From: Alterinioella nitratireducens
GTDB taxonomy: Bacteria > Pseudomonadota > Alphaproteobacteria > Rhodobacterales > Rhodobacteraceae
Reading direction: 5' to 3'
DNA length: 64,000 nt
Assembly: GCF_013155465.1 (NCBI RefSeq)
Contig: NZ_JABJVX010000002.1
Span: 248,001 to 312,000 of the forward strand
Made by a program: the position numbers and the translations under genes. The notes below the pieces were generated by a model. It did not search any database and was not told the DNA's origin. It saw nothing but the letters and a program-made list of their open reading frames with translations. Positions 9,220 to 18,647 of the stretch are shown here, piece by piece. Within the stretch, counting starts at the first letter, position 1. Each line of letters starts with the position of its first letter.

Positions 9220-9495
9220 ATGGACCGTTATATCATCGAACGCGACATCCCTGGCATCGGCGAGTTTTCCCTGACCGAACTTTGCGGTGCCGCCCGGGCG
9301 TCAAACCAGGCACTGGAGACCATCGGCCCTGGCATTCAGTGGCAGCACTCCTATGTCGCAGGAGAAAAAACCTTCTGCGTCTACCTTGCCAAGAGTGAGG
9401 AAGAAATCAGCAGGCATGCGGAGCTGAGCGGAATCCCCGTATCCAAGGTCACCAAGATTTCTCAGATCATTGATCCGTTGACCGCCAACAACTGA
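9220..9495 (+). CDS. DUF4242 (nickel-binding-like) small protein
   Basis: The 91-residue protein begins MDRYIIERDIPGIG and contains WQHSYVAGEKTFCVYLA, matching the DUF4242 family, a small ferredoxin-like fold. One streptomycete member (SCO4226) binds nickel; whether this one does is not known. AAGGAAAT lies before the ATG. It is the likely target of the divergent LysR gene. Nothing else is cotranscribed, and a weak hairpin follows the gene. Confidence 0.8.
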   Translation: MDRYIIERDIPGIGEFSLTELCGAARASNQALETIGPGIQWQHSYVAGEKTFCVYLAKSEEEISRHAELSGIPVSKVTKISQIIDPLTANN

Positions 9496-9505
9496 ATCTC
9501 AGTTG
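9489..9505 (+). terminator. Possible hairpin terminator after the DUF4242 gene
   Basis: CAACTGA (9489-9495) and TCAGTTG (9499-9505) form a 7-bp stem with a 3-nt loop overlapping the end of the gene. There is no U-tract behind it, so it is a weak candidate. The rest of the interval up to fadH (9757) shows no ORF or repeat that I can support. Confidence 0.35.
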
Positions 9506-9639
9506 GCATCAAGAATACCGGCGACCGTTTATCAATGGTCGTCGGGATTTCTCGGCACGACCTGAAGTCCTGCAGGCAGGTAGTTCACCATTCCTACCGG
9601 CTGTCGCTGGTCTGCGAGGGTTCGGGCGGTTTTCCTTGA

Positions 9640-11790
<2,151 letters not shown>

Positions 11791-11843
11791 CCTCTGGCCG
11801 GTGCGCGGCTTTCGGGTTCGAATTGCTGCGCAATCCGACCGAT

Positions 11844-11864
11844 GCGAGGGGCGTTGCCCCTCGC
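11844..11864. terminator. GC-rich hairpin in a repeat-like intergenic stretch
   Basis: GCGAGGGGC (11844-11852) pairs perfectly with GCCCCTCGC (11856-11864) over a GTT loop. It lies 54 bp after the fadH stop and is followed by GCTCCCCAGGATATTTTC and then AGAACAAAGAAG. Hairpins with this kind of trailer are a recurring intergenic element in Rhodobacteraceae genomes in my recollection, so it is both a candidate terminator for fadH and a repeat member. No other copy was noticed in this window. Confidence 0.55.
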
Positions 11865-12082
11865 GCTCCCCAGGATATTTTCAGAACAAAGAAGATGGGC
11901 GGAGCTCTTTGTGGACAATCCTGCCGTGGCGGTCGGACTGTATCGGGTTTCGCCACAATCATGGTGTCCCCGCCATTAACGATCCGCCGTAATACCCGTG
12001 TTTGGCCCGCCGCGCTCCGTAATCGCGCCGCATTTGGAAACGATACCTGTTGCTGAAGTTACTCAAGTGAACAGGTGAACGA

Positions 12083-12988
12083 ATGGACCGTCTGACAGAA
12101 ATGGAAGCCTTCGCCACGGTTGTGGACCAGGGCGGCTTCACGGACGCGGCCAGAAAGATGGGCATCTCCAAGTCGGCGGTGTCCAAGCATGTCTCGAGCC
12201 TTGAAACCCGGCTTGGGGCGCGCCTGCTCAACCGCACCACGCGCCGCGTCAGCCCGACCGAGATCGGGCTTGCCTATTACGACCGCGCGCGAAGGGTGCT
12301 GAATGACGCGGGCGAGGCCGACGCGCTGGTCACCGCCATGCAAAGCGCGCCCTCGGGGATGTTGCGGGTATCCGTCGCGACCGATTTCGGGGTCAATCAC
12401 CTGTCGCCAATCCTGGGCGGGTTCCTGCATGAATATCCCGATATCACTGTCAACATGGTGCTGAACAACCGCTACGTGGAGTTGATTTCCGAAGGCTTCG
12501 ACATGGCCATCCGGGTGGGTGAGCTGGAGGACAGTTCCCTGCGCGCCCGCAAGCTGACCGAGACCACCAAGCGGATGATCGCGAGCCCGGATTATTTCAA
12601 GAAATTCGGCCGACCCCAGAAGATCGACGATCTGAACGATCACAAGCTGCTGCATTATTCCAACCAGGCCGCGGGCAATGTGTGGAAGATCACCGCACCC
12701 TCGGGCGAGAAGCGCCAGGTGCGCACCGCCGGGTCGCTGACCGTGAATGACGGGCAATCGTTGCTCAACGCCGCCGTGGGCGGGCTTGGCATCGCCTATC
12801 TGCCGTCCTTCCTCTATGCCGATTATGTGCGCAACGGGCTGCTGGAGGATGCGATCCCCGATCTGCCGATGGAGACGCAGGGCATCTATGCCGTCTATCC
12901 GCCGGGGCGCTACACGCAACCGAAAGTGCGCGCCTTCATTGATTTCCTCGTCGACAAGTTCCGCGAAAAGGGCCCCGACGAGTGGTAA
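12083..12988 (+). CDS. LysR-family transcriptional regulator
   Basis: This 301-residue regulator has an N-terminal helix-turn-helix (GFTDAARKMGISKSAVSKHV, residues 16-35) and a LysR effector-binding domain. Its start, MDRLTEMEAFATVVDQG, is typical of the large CrgA/DmlR-like branch. It is not divergent from a target: the downstream gene is convergent and fadH upstream is on the same strand 292 bp away, so it may regulate fadH or a distant gene. A strong intrinsic terminator follows the stop. Confidence 0.93.
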   Translation: MDRLTEMEAFATVVDQGGFTDAARKMGISKSAVSKHVSSLETRLGARLLNRTTRRVSPTEIGLAYYDRARRVLNDAGEADALVTAMQSAPSGMLRVSVATDFGVNHLSPILGGFLHEYPDITVNMVLNNRYVELISEGFDMAIRVGELEDSSLRARKLTETTKRMIASPDYFKKFGRPQKIDDLNDHKLLHYSNQAAGNVWKITAPSGEKRQVRTAGSLTVNDGQSLLNAAVGGLGIAYLPSFLYADYVRNGLLEDAIPDLPMETQGIYAVYPPGRYTQPKVRAFIDFLVDKFREKGPDEW

Positions 12989-13048
12989 CATCCGAGACCT
13001 GAGTTCATGCCAACCCCGCGCGCGTCCGTCCCGCGGGGCACCTTTCAG

Positions 13049-13078
13049 CGCCGCTCATATCCTGGGCGGCGTTTTTTT
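13049..13078 (+). terminator. Intrinsic terminator of the LysR gene
   Basis: CGCCGC (13049-13054) pairs with GCGGCG (13066-13071); the stem extends inward by TCA/TGG with one G-T wobble, leaving a 5-nt loop. Seven T residues follow at 13072-13078. It sits 60 bp after the LysR stop, just before the convergent OmpA-like gene. Confidence 0.88.
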
Positions 13079-13089
13079 CGTCAAGGGGA

Positions 13090-14010
13090 TCATCGCGCGA
13101 CGATGACAACCTCGACCCGGCGGTTGCGCTGGCGGCCCTCGTCGCTGGCGTTGTTGGCGCGCGGGGCCAGGTATCCCACGCCCTCGGCGGCCAGTTGGGC
13201 GGGTTCCGTCCCCAGGCTGTCGATCAGGTGTTCGCGCACCGCGACCGCGCGCGCGCGGCTGAGGGCGATATTGCCTTCCAGCGACCCCTCGGCATCGGTA
13301 TGGCCGACCAGAACCACGCGGGTGTCGGGGTGGTCGGCGAGATAGGCGGCAAGGTCTTCCAGCGACGGATAGTCACGATCCGAGAGGGTGGCCGACCCGG
13401 TGTCGAATTGCAGATCGGCCAGCGTCGCGGCACCGACCCGGTCGAGGCGGTCATGCAGGCCCGCGATCTCGTCCCCGGCGGGCGAGCGGGTCGAGACGCC
13501 GACGTCGAGATCGGCCATGTCGGCGGGGCTGATCCGCACCATGTGGACATAGCCGCGACTGCCCCCGCGTGAGGTCAGCAGGCCGATATACTCGGTGCCC
13601 TCGCCAATCCTGGCCTCGGCCACGAGGTAGGAATATTCGCCCAGGTCGACATGCATCGCGGGTTCCGGCGTCACGTCCATCGCGAAGCGGAAATCAAACC
13701 CGCCACACAGCACCGTGTCGCAGGCGAAGATGGCCTCATACCCTTGCGCCTCCAACTGGTCCCGCAGAAGCGCCATGAGCCGTGCCGCACTGCCCGCGTA
13801 ATCCTGCACCTGCCAGACCGAGCGGGACAGCGCACCTTCGACCACCAGCATATCGGCGCTGGAGCCGAGCCAGGGCGAGACCGGCAGGCTATAGGTGGTC
13901 GCGGTCTCCACCTCCTCATGCGCCAACTCGGCAGCGCCGGGAAGCTCCAGCTCCAGCGCGGCGGCGGGCGTGGCGAGCGCCAGCAGCGATATGAGGGCGG
14001 CGCGGATCAC
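13090..14010 (-). CDS. OmpA-family peptidoglycan-binding protein
   Basis: The 306-residue protein has a signal peptide (MIRAALISLLALATPAAA), a central region of about 150 residues with IFACDTVLCGG that may match DUF4892, and a C-terminal OmpA-like domain (VVLVGHTDAEGSLEGN ... LSRARAVAVREHL ... NRRVEVVI) that binds peptidoglycan. It is therefore a periplasmic or outer-membrane-linked wall-binding protein. Its ATG overlaps the stop of the AhpD-like gene as ATGA, making it the last gene of a minus-strand operon. Confidence 0.87.
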   Translation of the reverse strand: MIRAALISLLALATPAAALELELPGAAELAHEEVETATTYSLPVSPWLGSSADMLVVEGALSRSVWQVQDYAGSAARLMALLRDQLEAQGYEAIFACDTVLCGGFDFRFAMDVTPEPAMHVDLGEYSYLVAEARIGEGTEYIGLLTSRGGSRGYVHMVRISPADMADLDVGVSTRSPAGDEIAGLHDRLDRVGAATLADLQFDTGSATLSDRDYPSLEDLAAYLADHPDTRVVLVGHTDAEGSLEGNIALSRARAVAVREHLIDSLGTEPAQLAAEGVGYLAPRANNASDEGRQRNRRVEVVIVAR

Positions 14011-14579
14011 CGGTTCTGGCCGTGGTATTCCGCATTGGGGCGCATATCGACGGCCGAGGCCATGCGGTTGGTCATGTTGAAGAACGAGGCCACGGCGGCA
14101 ATGTCCCAGATGTCGCGGTCGGAAAACCCGTGATCGCGCAGGCGCTGGCGGTCGGGTTCCTCGATGCGGTAGCTGGCCTCCGTCATCTGCACCGCGAAAT
14201 CCAGCATGGCGCGCTGGCGCGCATCGAGCGGCGCGACGCGGTAATTCATCACCAGCGCCTCGCCCAGGGCCGGGTCGCCGGACAATTCGCGCACCGCCTG
14301 GCCGTGGGCGACAAGGCAGTAGAAGCAGCGATTGACCGAGGAGACCGCGACCGCGATCATCTCGCGTTCCAGCTTGGTCAGGTTGCTGTCACCCAACATC
14401 AGGTCGTTATAGATGCCCGTAAAGGCGTTCAGCTTGGCCTCGTCGAAGGCATAGGCGGCCAGCACGTTGGGGATGAGGCCCAGTTTCTCGGCGCAGATGT
14501 CGAAGTATTTCTGCGTCCGCTCGGGCAGCGGGTCCATCGGCGGCAGGTCCAGCGCGGTGGCGTTGGGGTCGGGTTTCAT
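14007..14579 (-). CDS. AhpD-like peroxidase-related enzyme
   Basis: The 190-residue protein belongs to the carboxymuconolactone decarboxylase/AhpD superfamily. The redox motif CFYCLVAHG is complete, matching the CxxC-H active site of alkylhydroperoxidase-like enzymes, and the all-helical pattern with VSSVNRC and EALVMNYR is typical of the peroxidase-related group. The start at 14579 (MKPDPNATALDLPP) is preferred to upstream ATGs that would overlap the GNAT gene. It probably acts in peroxide defence in the cytoplasm, coupled to the downstream OmpA-like gene. Confidence 0.85.
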   Translation of the reverse strand: MKPDPNATALDLPPMDPLPERTQKYFDICAEKLGLIPNVLAAYAFDEAKLNAFTGIYNDLMLGDSNLTKLEREMIAVAVSSVNRCFYCLVAHGQAVRELSGDPALGEALVMNYRVAPLDARQRAMLDFAVQMTEASYRIEEPDRQRLRDHGFSDRDIWDIAAVASFFNMTNRMASAVDMRPNAEYHGQNR

Positions 14580-14580
14580 A

Positions 14581-15306
14581 TCAGGCGTGGCCTTTCTTGA
14601 TGCGGTAGAAATAGTGGCTTTCGGGCGACATTCCCAGAGACCTGTAGAGCGATTGCGCCGCCTCGTTGGTCCGAACGACCAGAACGGCAATTTCCCGCGC
14701 ATTCTGACGCGCGGCCCAGTTGGCGGCACCCTGCATCATCTTGCGGGCGATGCCTTGGCGGCGGGCCTCGGGCACGACCTCCAGCGCGTGCAGCATGGCG
14801 ATGGGGCCGTGACAGGCGATGAAACCGGTTGCGATGGGGCGGTCGCGGTGGCGGCCCATCAGCGCGGTCTTGGGGCCGGTGGCGCGCTCCATCACCGCAA
14901 GTCGCGCGGGGCCGATGCCGCCCGACGCCCAGATCTCGGCCTGCACGGCAAGCGGCGGCCAGGAGGGGATGGTGTCGAGCCGCCCCAGATCGGCGGTGAG
15001 GGTGGAGACCGGGCAGGTCAGCACATCGACCGGGTCGATCACGTCGTAGCCGCGCGCGGCAAGCTCGGCGTCCAGTGCAGCCTCGCCATGGCGCAGTTGA
15101 AAGAGCGGCTCCTGCCCCAGTTTGGCCAGCGCGGCCTCGGCGGCGGGAATGTCATCCGGCTCCCAATCCCGCACGGCACTGACAGAAGACACCCGCTTGC
15201 CCCCGCCACGCCCCTCGCGCACCAGCCAAGGACCGTGACTGTGCAGCGCGGCGGCGGGCCAGGTGGCCTCGATGGCGTCGAAAAGGGCGGTTTCGCGCAG
15301 GCTCAT
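14581..15306 (-). CDS. GNAT-family N-acetyltransferase
   Basis: This 241-residue protein has a C-terminal GNAT fold, with the acetyl-CoA binding motif LEVVPEARRQGIARKMM and the following strand and helix (AVLVVRTNEAAQSLYRSLGM). The N-terminal half resembles the degenerate GNAT-like domain found in two-domain members. The substrate is unknown. Its ATG overlaps the stop of the CinA-like gene and its stop lies one base before the AhpD-like start, so the four genes from 16031 to 13090 form one operon. Confidence 0.87.
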   Translation of the reverse strand: MSLRETALFDAIEATWPAAALHSHGPWLVREGRGGGKRVSSVSAVRDWEPDDIPAAEAALAKLGQEPLFQLRHGEAALDAELAARGYDVIDPVDVLTCPVSTLTADLGRLDTIPSWPPLAVQAEIWASGGIGPARLAVMERATGPKTALMGRHRDRPIATGFIACHGPIAMLHALEVVPEARRQGIARKMMQGAANWAARQNAREIAVLVVRTNEAAQSLYRSLGMSPESHYFYRIKKGHA

Positions 15307-16031
15307 CTGCGGACGTGGAAAAGCCGCGCAAGCTCGGTGATCACGGCATCGACCGCCGCGCCATCGGTCGAGCGCACCACGATGTTGGAGCCGAAAACCC
15401 CGTCGCGGGTGAAGGGATACGATCCGATGGAGACTTCGGGATGTGCCTTTGCCACTTCGCCCAACGGCCCCGCGATGTCACCCTCGCCGCGCAGGACGCG
15501 CAGGCTCTGGCTGAGCACCTGTTCGCCGCTGGCCAGCGTCGGCACGATGGAGGCGACCATCGCCTCGAACACGGCAGGCACCCCGGCCATGACATGCACG
15601 TTTTCAACCGTGAAGCCCGGCGCGACGGAAACCGGGTTCTCGATCAGCGTCGCCCCGTCGGGAATACGGGCCATGCGCATCCGGGCTGCGTTGAACTCCA
15701 TCCCCGCGCGGTCGTAATGCGCCTGCATCAATTCGCGGGCATCGTCGCGCACGTCGAGGCCCACGCCGAACGCCTCGGCGATCGCATCGGCTGTGATGTC
15801 GTCATGCGTCGGGCCGATCCCGCCCGAGGTGAAGACATGGTCATAGGCGGTGCTGAGGGCGCGAACGGCGTCGATGATGACGGCGATATTGTCGGGGACC
15901 ATGCGCACCTCGGCCAAAGTGATGCCGTGGCTGGTCAACTCCTGCGCCAGGTGGTTGGTGTTGCTGTCCCTGGTGCGGCCCGAAAGGATCTCGTCCCCGA
16001 TCACCAGCATCGCCGCGGTTGGATTTGCCAT
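15303..16031 (-). CDS. CinA-like molybdopterin-binding domain protein
   Basis: The 242-residue protein matches the COG1058 (CinA N-terminal, MoaB/MoeA-like) family, with GDEILSGRTRDSNT near the N-terminus and FTSGGIGPTHDDITADA in the middle. Full-length CinA also has a C-terminal nicotinamide-nucleotide amidase domain, which is absent here, as in many alphaproteobacteria. Stand-alone COG1058 proteins have been linked to ADP-ribose or NMN pyrophosphatase activity. It is the first gene of the minus-strand operon and is divergent from map. Confidence 0.88.
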   Translation of the reverse strand: MANPTAAMLVIGDEILSGRTRDSNTNHLAQELTSHGITLAEVRMVPDNIAVIIDAVRALSTAYDHVFTSGGIGPTHDDITADAIAEAFGVGLDVRDDARELMQAHYDRAGMEFNAARMRMARIPDGATLIENPVSVAPGFTVENVHVMAGVPAVFEAMVASIVPTLASGEQVLSQSLRVLRGEGDIAGPLGEVAKAHPEVSIGSYPFTRDGVFGSNIVVRSTDGAAVDAVITELARLFHVRR

Positions 16032-16168
16032 GCGCCTCTGTCCCTCTGTTTCGCGGGAATCCTAGCTTGCCGCGCGGCGCAGGGCCAGAGACACGCGCGA
16101 TTTCCATCACTGGAAACTGACCGCCGCTTGGCCTATCTAGGGGCCGACCCCCGAGGTGGAGAAGATCA

Positions 16169-16981
16169 TTGGACGATTTCAAAGGCCGGCTCACCCGCGA
16201 CGGCATCCGCATTCATGGACCCGAGGATTTCGCAGGCATGCACAAGGCAGGGGCCTTGGCCGCCCGCATCCTTGACGATATCGCGGGCCATGTCGTGCCC
16301 GGTGCCACCACCGGCGCGATAGATGCCGAGATCGAGCGGCTGGTGACCGAGGCCGGGGCCAAATCGGCCACGATCGGCTACAAGGGCTATCAGCACGCCA
16401 GTTGCATCAGCGTGAACCATGTCGTCTGCCACGGGATACCGGGCGACAAGGTACTGAAGGAGGGCGATATCCTGAATATCGACGTGACCGTGATCGTCGA
16501 TGGCTGGTTCGGCGATACATCCCGCATGTATGTCGCGGGCCGGATCCCGCGCAAGGCCGAACGGCTGGTGCAGATCACCCATGACGCGCTGATGAAGGGG
16601 ATCGAGGCGGTCAAGCCCGGCAACACCTTCGGCGATATCGGCCACGCGATCCAGAGCTTCGTGGAAAGCCAGCGCATGTCGGTGGTGCGCGATTTCTGCG
16701 GGCATGGGTTGGGGCAGGTGTTTCACGCCCCGCCCAACGTGCTGCATTACGGGCGGCCGGGGCAGGGGCCGAAGCTGGAGGAAGGCATGTTCTTCACCAT
16801 CGAGCCGATGGTCAACCTGGGCCGGGCCGAGACCAAGGTGCTGGCCGATGACTGGACCGCCGTGACCCGCGACAAGAGCCTGAGCGCGCAGTTCGAGCAT
16901 TCCATCGGCGTGACGGCGGAGGGGTACGAGATCTTCACCCTGTCGCCGGGCGGCAAATTCCACCCGACATATGAGGTTTGA
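16169..16981 (+). CDS. map: Type I methionine aminopeptidase (TTG start)
   Basis: Map removes the initiator methionine from nascent proteins. The 270-residue protein has all five metal ligands in the pita-bread fold: Asp105, Asp116, His179, Glu212 and Glu243. The start is TTG at 16169, supported by GAGGTGGAG about 8 bp upstream and by the absence of a nearer ATG. Its stop lies one base before the ATG of the next gene, so the two are probably cotranscribed. Confidence 0.95.
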   Translation: MDDFKGRLTRDGIRIHGPEDFAGMHKAGALAARILDDIAGHVVPGATTGAIDAEIERLVTEAGAKSATIGYKGYQHASCISVNHVVCHGIPGDKVLKEGDILNIDVTVIVDGWFGDTSRMYVAGRIPRKAERLVQITHDALMKGIEAVKPGNTFGDIGHAIQSFVESQRMSVVRDFCGHGLGQVFHAPPNVLHYGRPGQGPKLEEGMFFTIEPMVNLGRAETKVLADDWTAVTRDKSLSAQFEHSIGVTAEGYEIFTLSPGGKFHPTYEV

Positions 16982-16982
16982 C

Positions 16983-17654
16983 ATGATCCTGCGATCCATC
17001 CTGACCGCCGGCGCGCTAGCGCTGGCCGGGGCCGCATCCGCGCAAGAGGCAAGCGTCGAGTTCAACCTGTTCGAGTTCGAAGGCGCCTACCGCGCGCAGG
17101 ATTTCCATTTCGACGCCCGCTATACCGAGCGCTTCGGCATCGAGGTGCCGGTGCCGTTCTCGGTCTCGGTGCCCGAGCGCGGCGATGTGGCGCTGATCGC
17201 CGATGGTCAGCCCGATGGCGGGGCTTTCGTGAAATTCACCTTCGCCACCGACACCGAGCCGCGCCAGTTCCTGGAGAACATCCAGGTCGTGACCGTCTCC
17301 ATCCCGATGGCCGAGGAGGCGGAGGATCCCCTGCGCACCCGCGTCGCCATCGCCGCGCAGGTCTTGCAGGAGCAGCTTTACCCGCGCGCCGTGGAGGGGT
17401 TCGAGGAGCCGCGGATGCTGGCCGTCGAGCAGATCGACTTTGGCGACGTGACGGGCGTGCATCTGATCGCAACCTATACCGACCCCGCGATCGGCCCGAT
17501 GCTGCTGCGCCTGACCGCGATGCTGCACCCCGATCAGCCGGAAAGCTACGTCACCATATCGAACATCAACCTGGACCTCGTGCCGGTCGAGGACGGCGAT
17601 ACGCTGGCCGCGACGCTGACCGGGCGGCTGCTCGATTCCTGGGTGTATCCCTGA
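16983..17654 (+). CDS. Secreted protein of unknown function
   Basis: The 223-residue product starts with a clear signal peptide (residues 1-21, ending LAGAASAQ), so the mature protein is periplasmic or secreted. The remainder is a beta-rich, acidic domain without a recognised motif. The ATG at 16983 follows GAGG at 6-7 bp; an in-frame ATG at 16971 would overlap map and spoil the signal peptide. Cotranscription with map looks likely but suggests no function. Confidence 0.75.
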   Translation: MILRSILTAGALALAGAASAQEASVEFNLFEFEGAYRAQDFHFDARYTERFGIEVPVPFSVSVPERGDVALIADGQPDGGAFVKFTFATDTEPRQFLENIQVVTVSIPMAEEAEDPLRTRVAIAAQVLQEQLYPRAVEGFEEPRMLAVEQIDFGDVTGVHLIATYTDPAIGPMLLRLTAMLHPDQPESYVTISNINLDLVPVEDGDTLAATLTGRLLDSWVYP

Positions 17655-17685
17655 TGAACTTTTCGGAATACCTGAAAGTTGCATG

Positions 17686-17732
17686 ATCACTGAACGCGTT
17701 GAAATCCACGATTTCAGGCAGCGTTCAGTGAT
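17686..17732. repeat. Nested inverted repeat upstream of radC
   Basis: ATCACTGAACGC (17686-17697) pairs with GCGTTCAGTGAT (17721-17732), and an inner TGAAATC/GATTTCA stem (17700-17706, 17710-17716) sits over a CAC loop. The whole could form a long interrupted hairpin. It lies 32 bp after the upstream gene and before radC, so it may terminate the map transcript; there is no U-tract. A regulator site is the alternative. Confidence 0.6.
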
Positions 17733-17753
17733 GCAGTCCTTTCCGAAAGGTCC

Positions 17754-17768
17754 CTAACTCTGCGTTAA
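17754..17768 (+). promoter_or_regulatory. CtrA-like binding site upstream of radC
   Basis: CTAA-N7-TTAACC matches the alphaproteobacterial CtrA consensus TTAA-N7-TTAAC at all but one position. It ends 24 bp before the radC start. CtrA in Rhodobacterales is known to control motility, gene transfer agents and DNA uptake and repair genes, so control of radC is plausible. Confidence 0.5.
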
Positions 17769-17792
17769 CCTTTGCGCGGCAGTCTGGCGGGC

Positions 17793-18563
17793 ATGACCCG
17801 TGCCCTTGACCGATTCTGCGAAGCGCCCCTGCCGGGGTTCGATCTTGCCACCCCCGCGACCGGGCCGCGCGACCCCGGTGCGGAATTGGTGGAAGACCAC
17901 CGCAAGAACCACCGCGTCCGGCTGCGCCAGCGCTTTACGGAGGGCGGCGCGCAGGCGGTGCCGGATTACGAATTGCTGGAAATGGTGCTCTATCGCGCGA
18001 TCCGCCGGGGCGATACCAAGCCGCTGGCGAAGCGGCTGATCAAGCGGTTCGGCGACCTCAACCATGTCCTCGCCGCCCCGCCCGCGCGGCTGCGCGATGT
18101 CGAGGGCGTCGGCGATGCGGTGGTGTTCGAGCTGAAACTGATGGAGGCCGTGGGCCACCGCATGGCCCGCGCCAAGATCATCCGGAAACCGGTCCTGTCC
18201 TCCTGGGACAGCCTGCTGGAATATTGCCAGACCGCCATGGCGCATGGCGATATCGAGCAGTTCCGGGTGCTGTTCCTCGATCGCAAGAACGTGCTGATCG
18301 CGGATGAGCAGCAAAGCCGGGGCACGGTCGATCACGTCCCGGTCTATCCGCGCGAGGTGGTGAAACGGGCGCTGGAGTTGAACGCCTCGGCGATCATCCT
18401 GATCCACAACCACCCGTCGGGTGACCCGACGCCGTCGGAAAGCGACATCTCGATGACCTACGCGATCCGCGACGCGGCGGAGGTGTTGGGGATCGTGATC
18501 CATGACCACCTGATCATCGGCAAGGCGAGCGAGTTGAGTTTCCGAAGCGCGGGCTATCTGTAA
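17793..18563 (+). CDS. radC: RadC-family JAB-domain protein
   Basis: The protein has an N-terminal helix-hairpin-helix-like region (about residues 50-110, with LRDVEGVGDAV) and a C-terminal MPN/JAB domain with the zinc motif HNHPSGDPTPSESD, the signature of RadC. The family was once linked to DNA repair, but its role is unsettled; it is often tied to DNA uptake and mobile elements. ATG at 17793 gives 256 residues; a TTG at 17772 is an alternative start. A CtrA-like site lies immediately upstream. Confidence 0.92.
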   Translation: MTRALDRFCEAPLPGFDLATPATGPRDPGAELVEDHRKNHRVRLRQRFTEGGAQAVPDYELLEMVLYRAIRRGDTKPLAKRLIKRFGDLNHVLAAPPARLRDVEGVGDAVVFELKLMEAVGHRMARAKIIRKPVLSSWDSLLEYCQTAMAHGDIEQFRVLFLDRKNVLIADEQQSRGTVDHVPVYPREVVKRALELNASAIILIHNHPSGDPTPSESDISMTYAIRDAAEVLGIVIHDHLIIGKASELSFRSAGYL

Positions 18564-18570
18564 GGGGGAT

Positions 18571-18615
18571 GCGGCCCGCCCACGGGCCGCGAACGCGCTC
18601 GGTCGACCGAGCGCG
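18571..18615. repeat. Two-palindrome intergenic element, copy 1
   Basis: The element consists of a hairpin GCGGCCCG/CGGGCCGC with a CCCA loop (18571-18590), then 4 bp, then the palindrome GCGCTCGGTCGACCGAGCGC (18595-18614, extendable by one pair). It lies between the convergent radC and substrate-binding/OmpA genes, starting 8 bp after radC. The order of the two palindromes is reversed relative to copies 2 and 3. A role as a bidirectional terminator is likely. Confidence 0.8.
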
Positions 18616-18647
18616 GTGCCGCCCGGCCAAACCCATCGAGACGCCGA

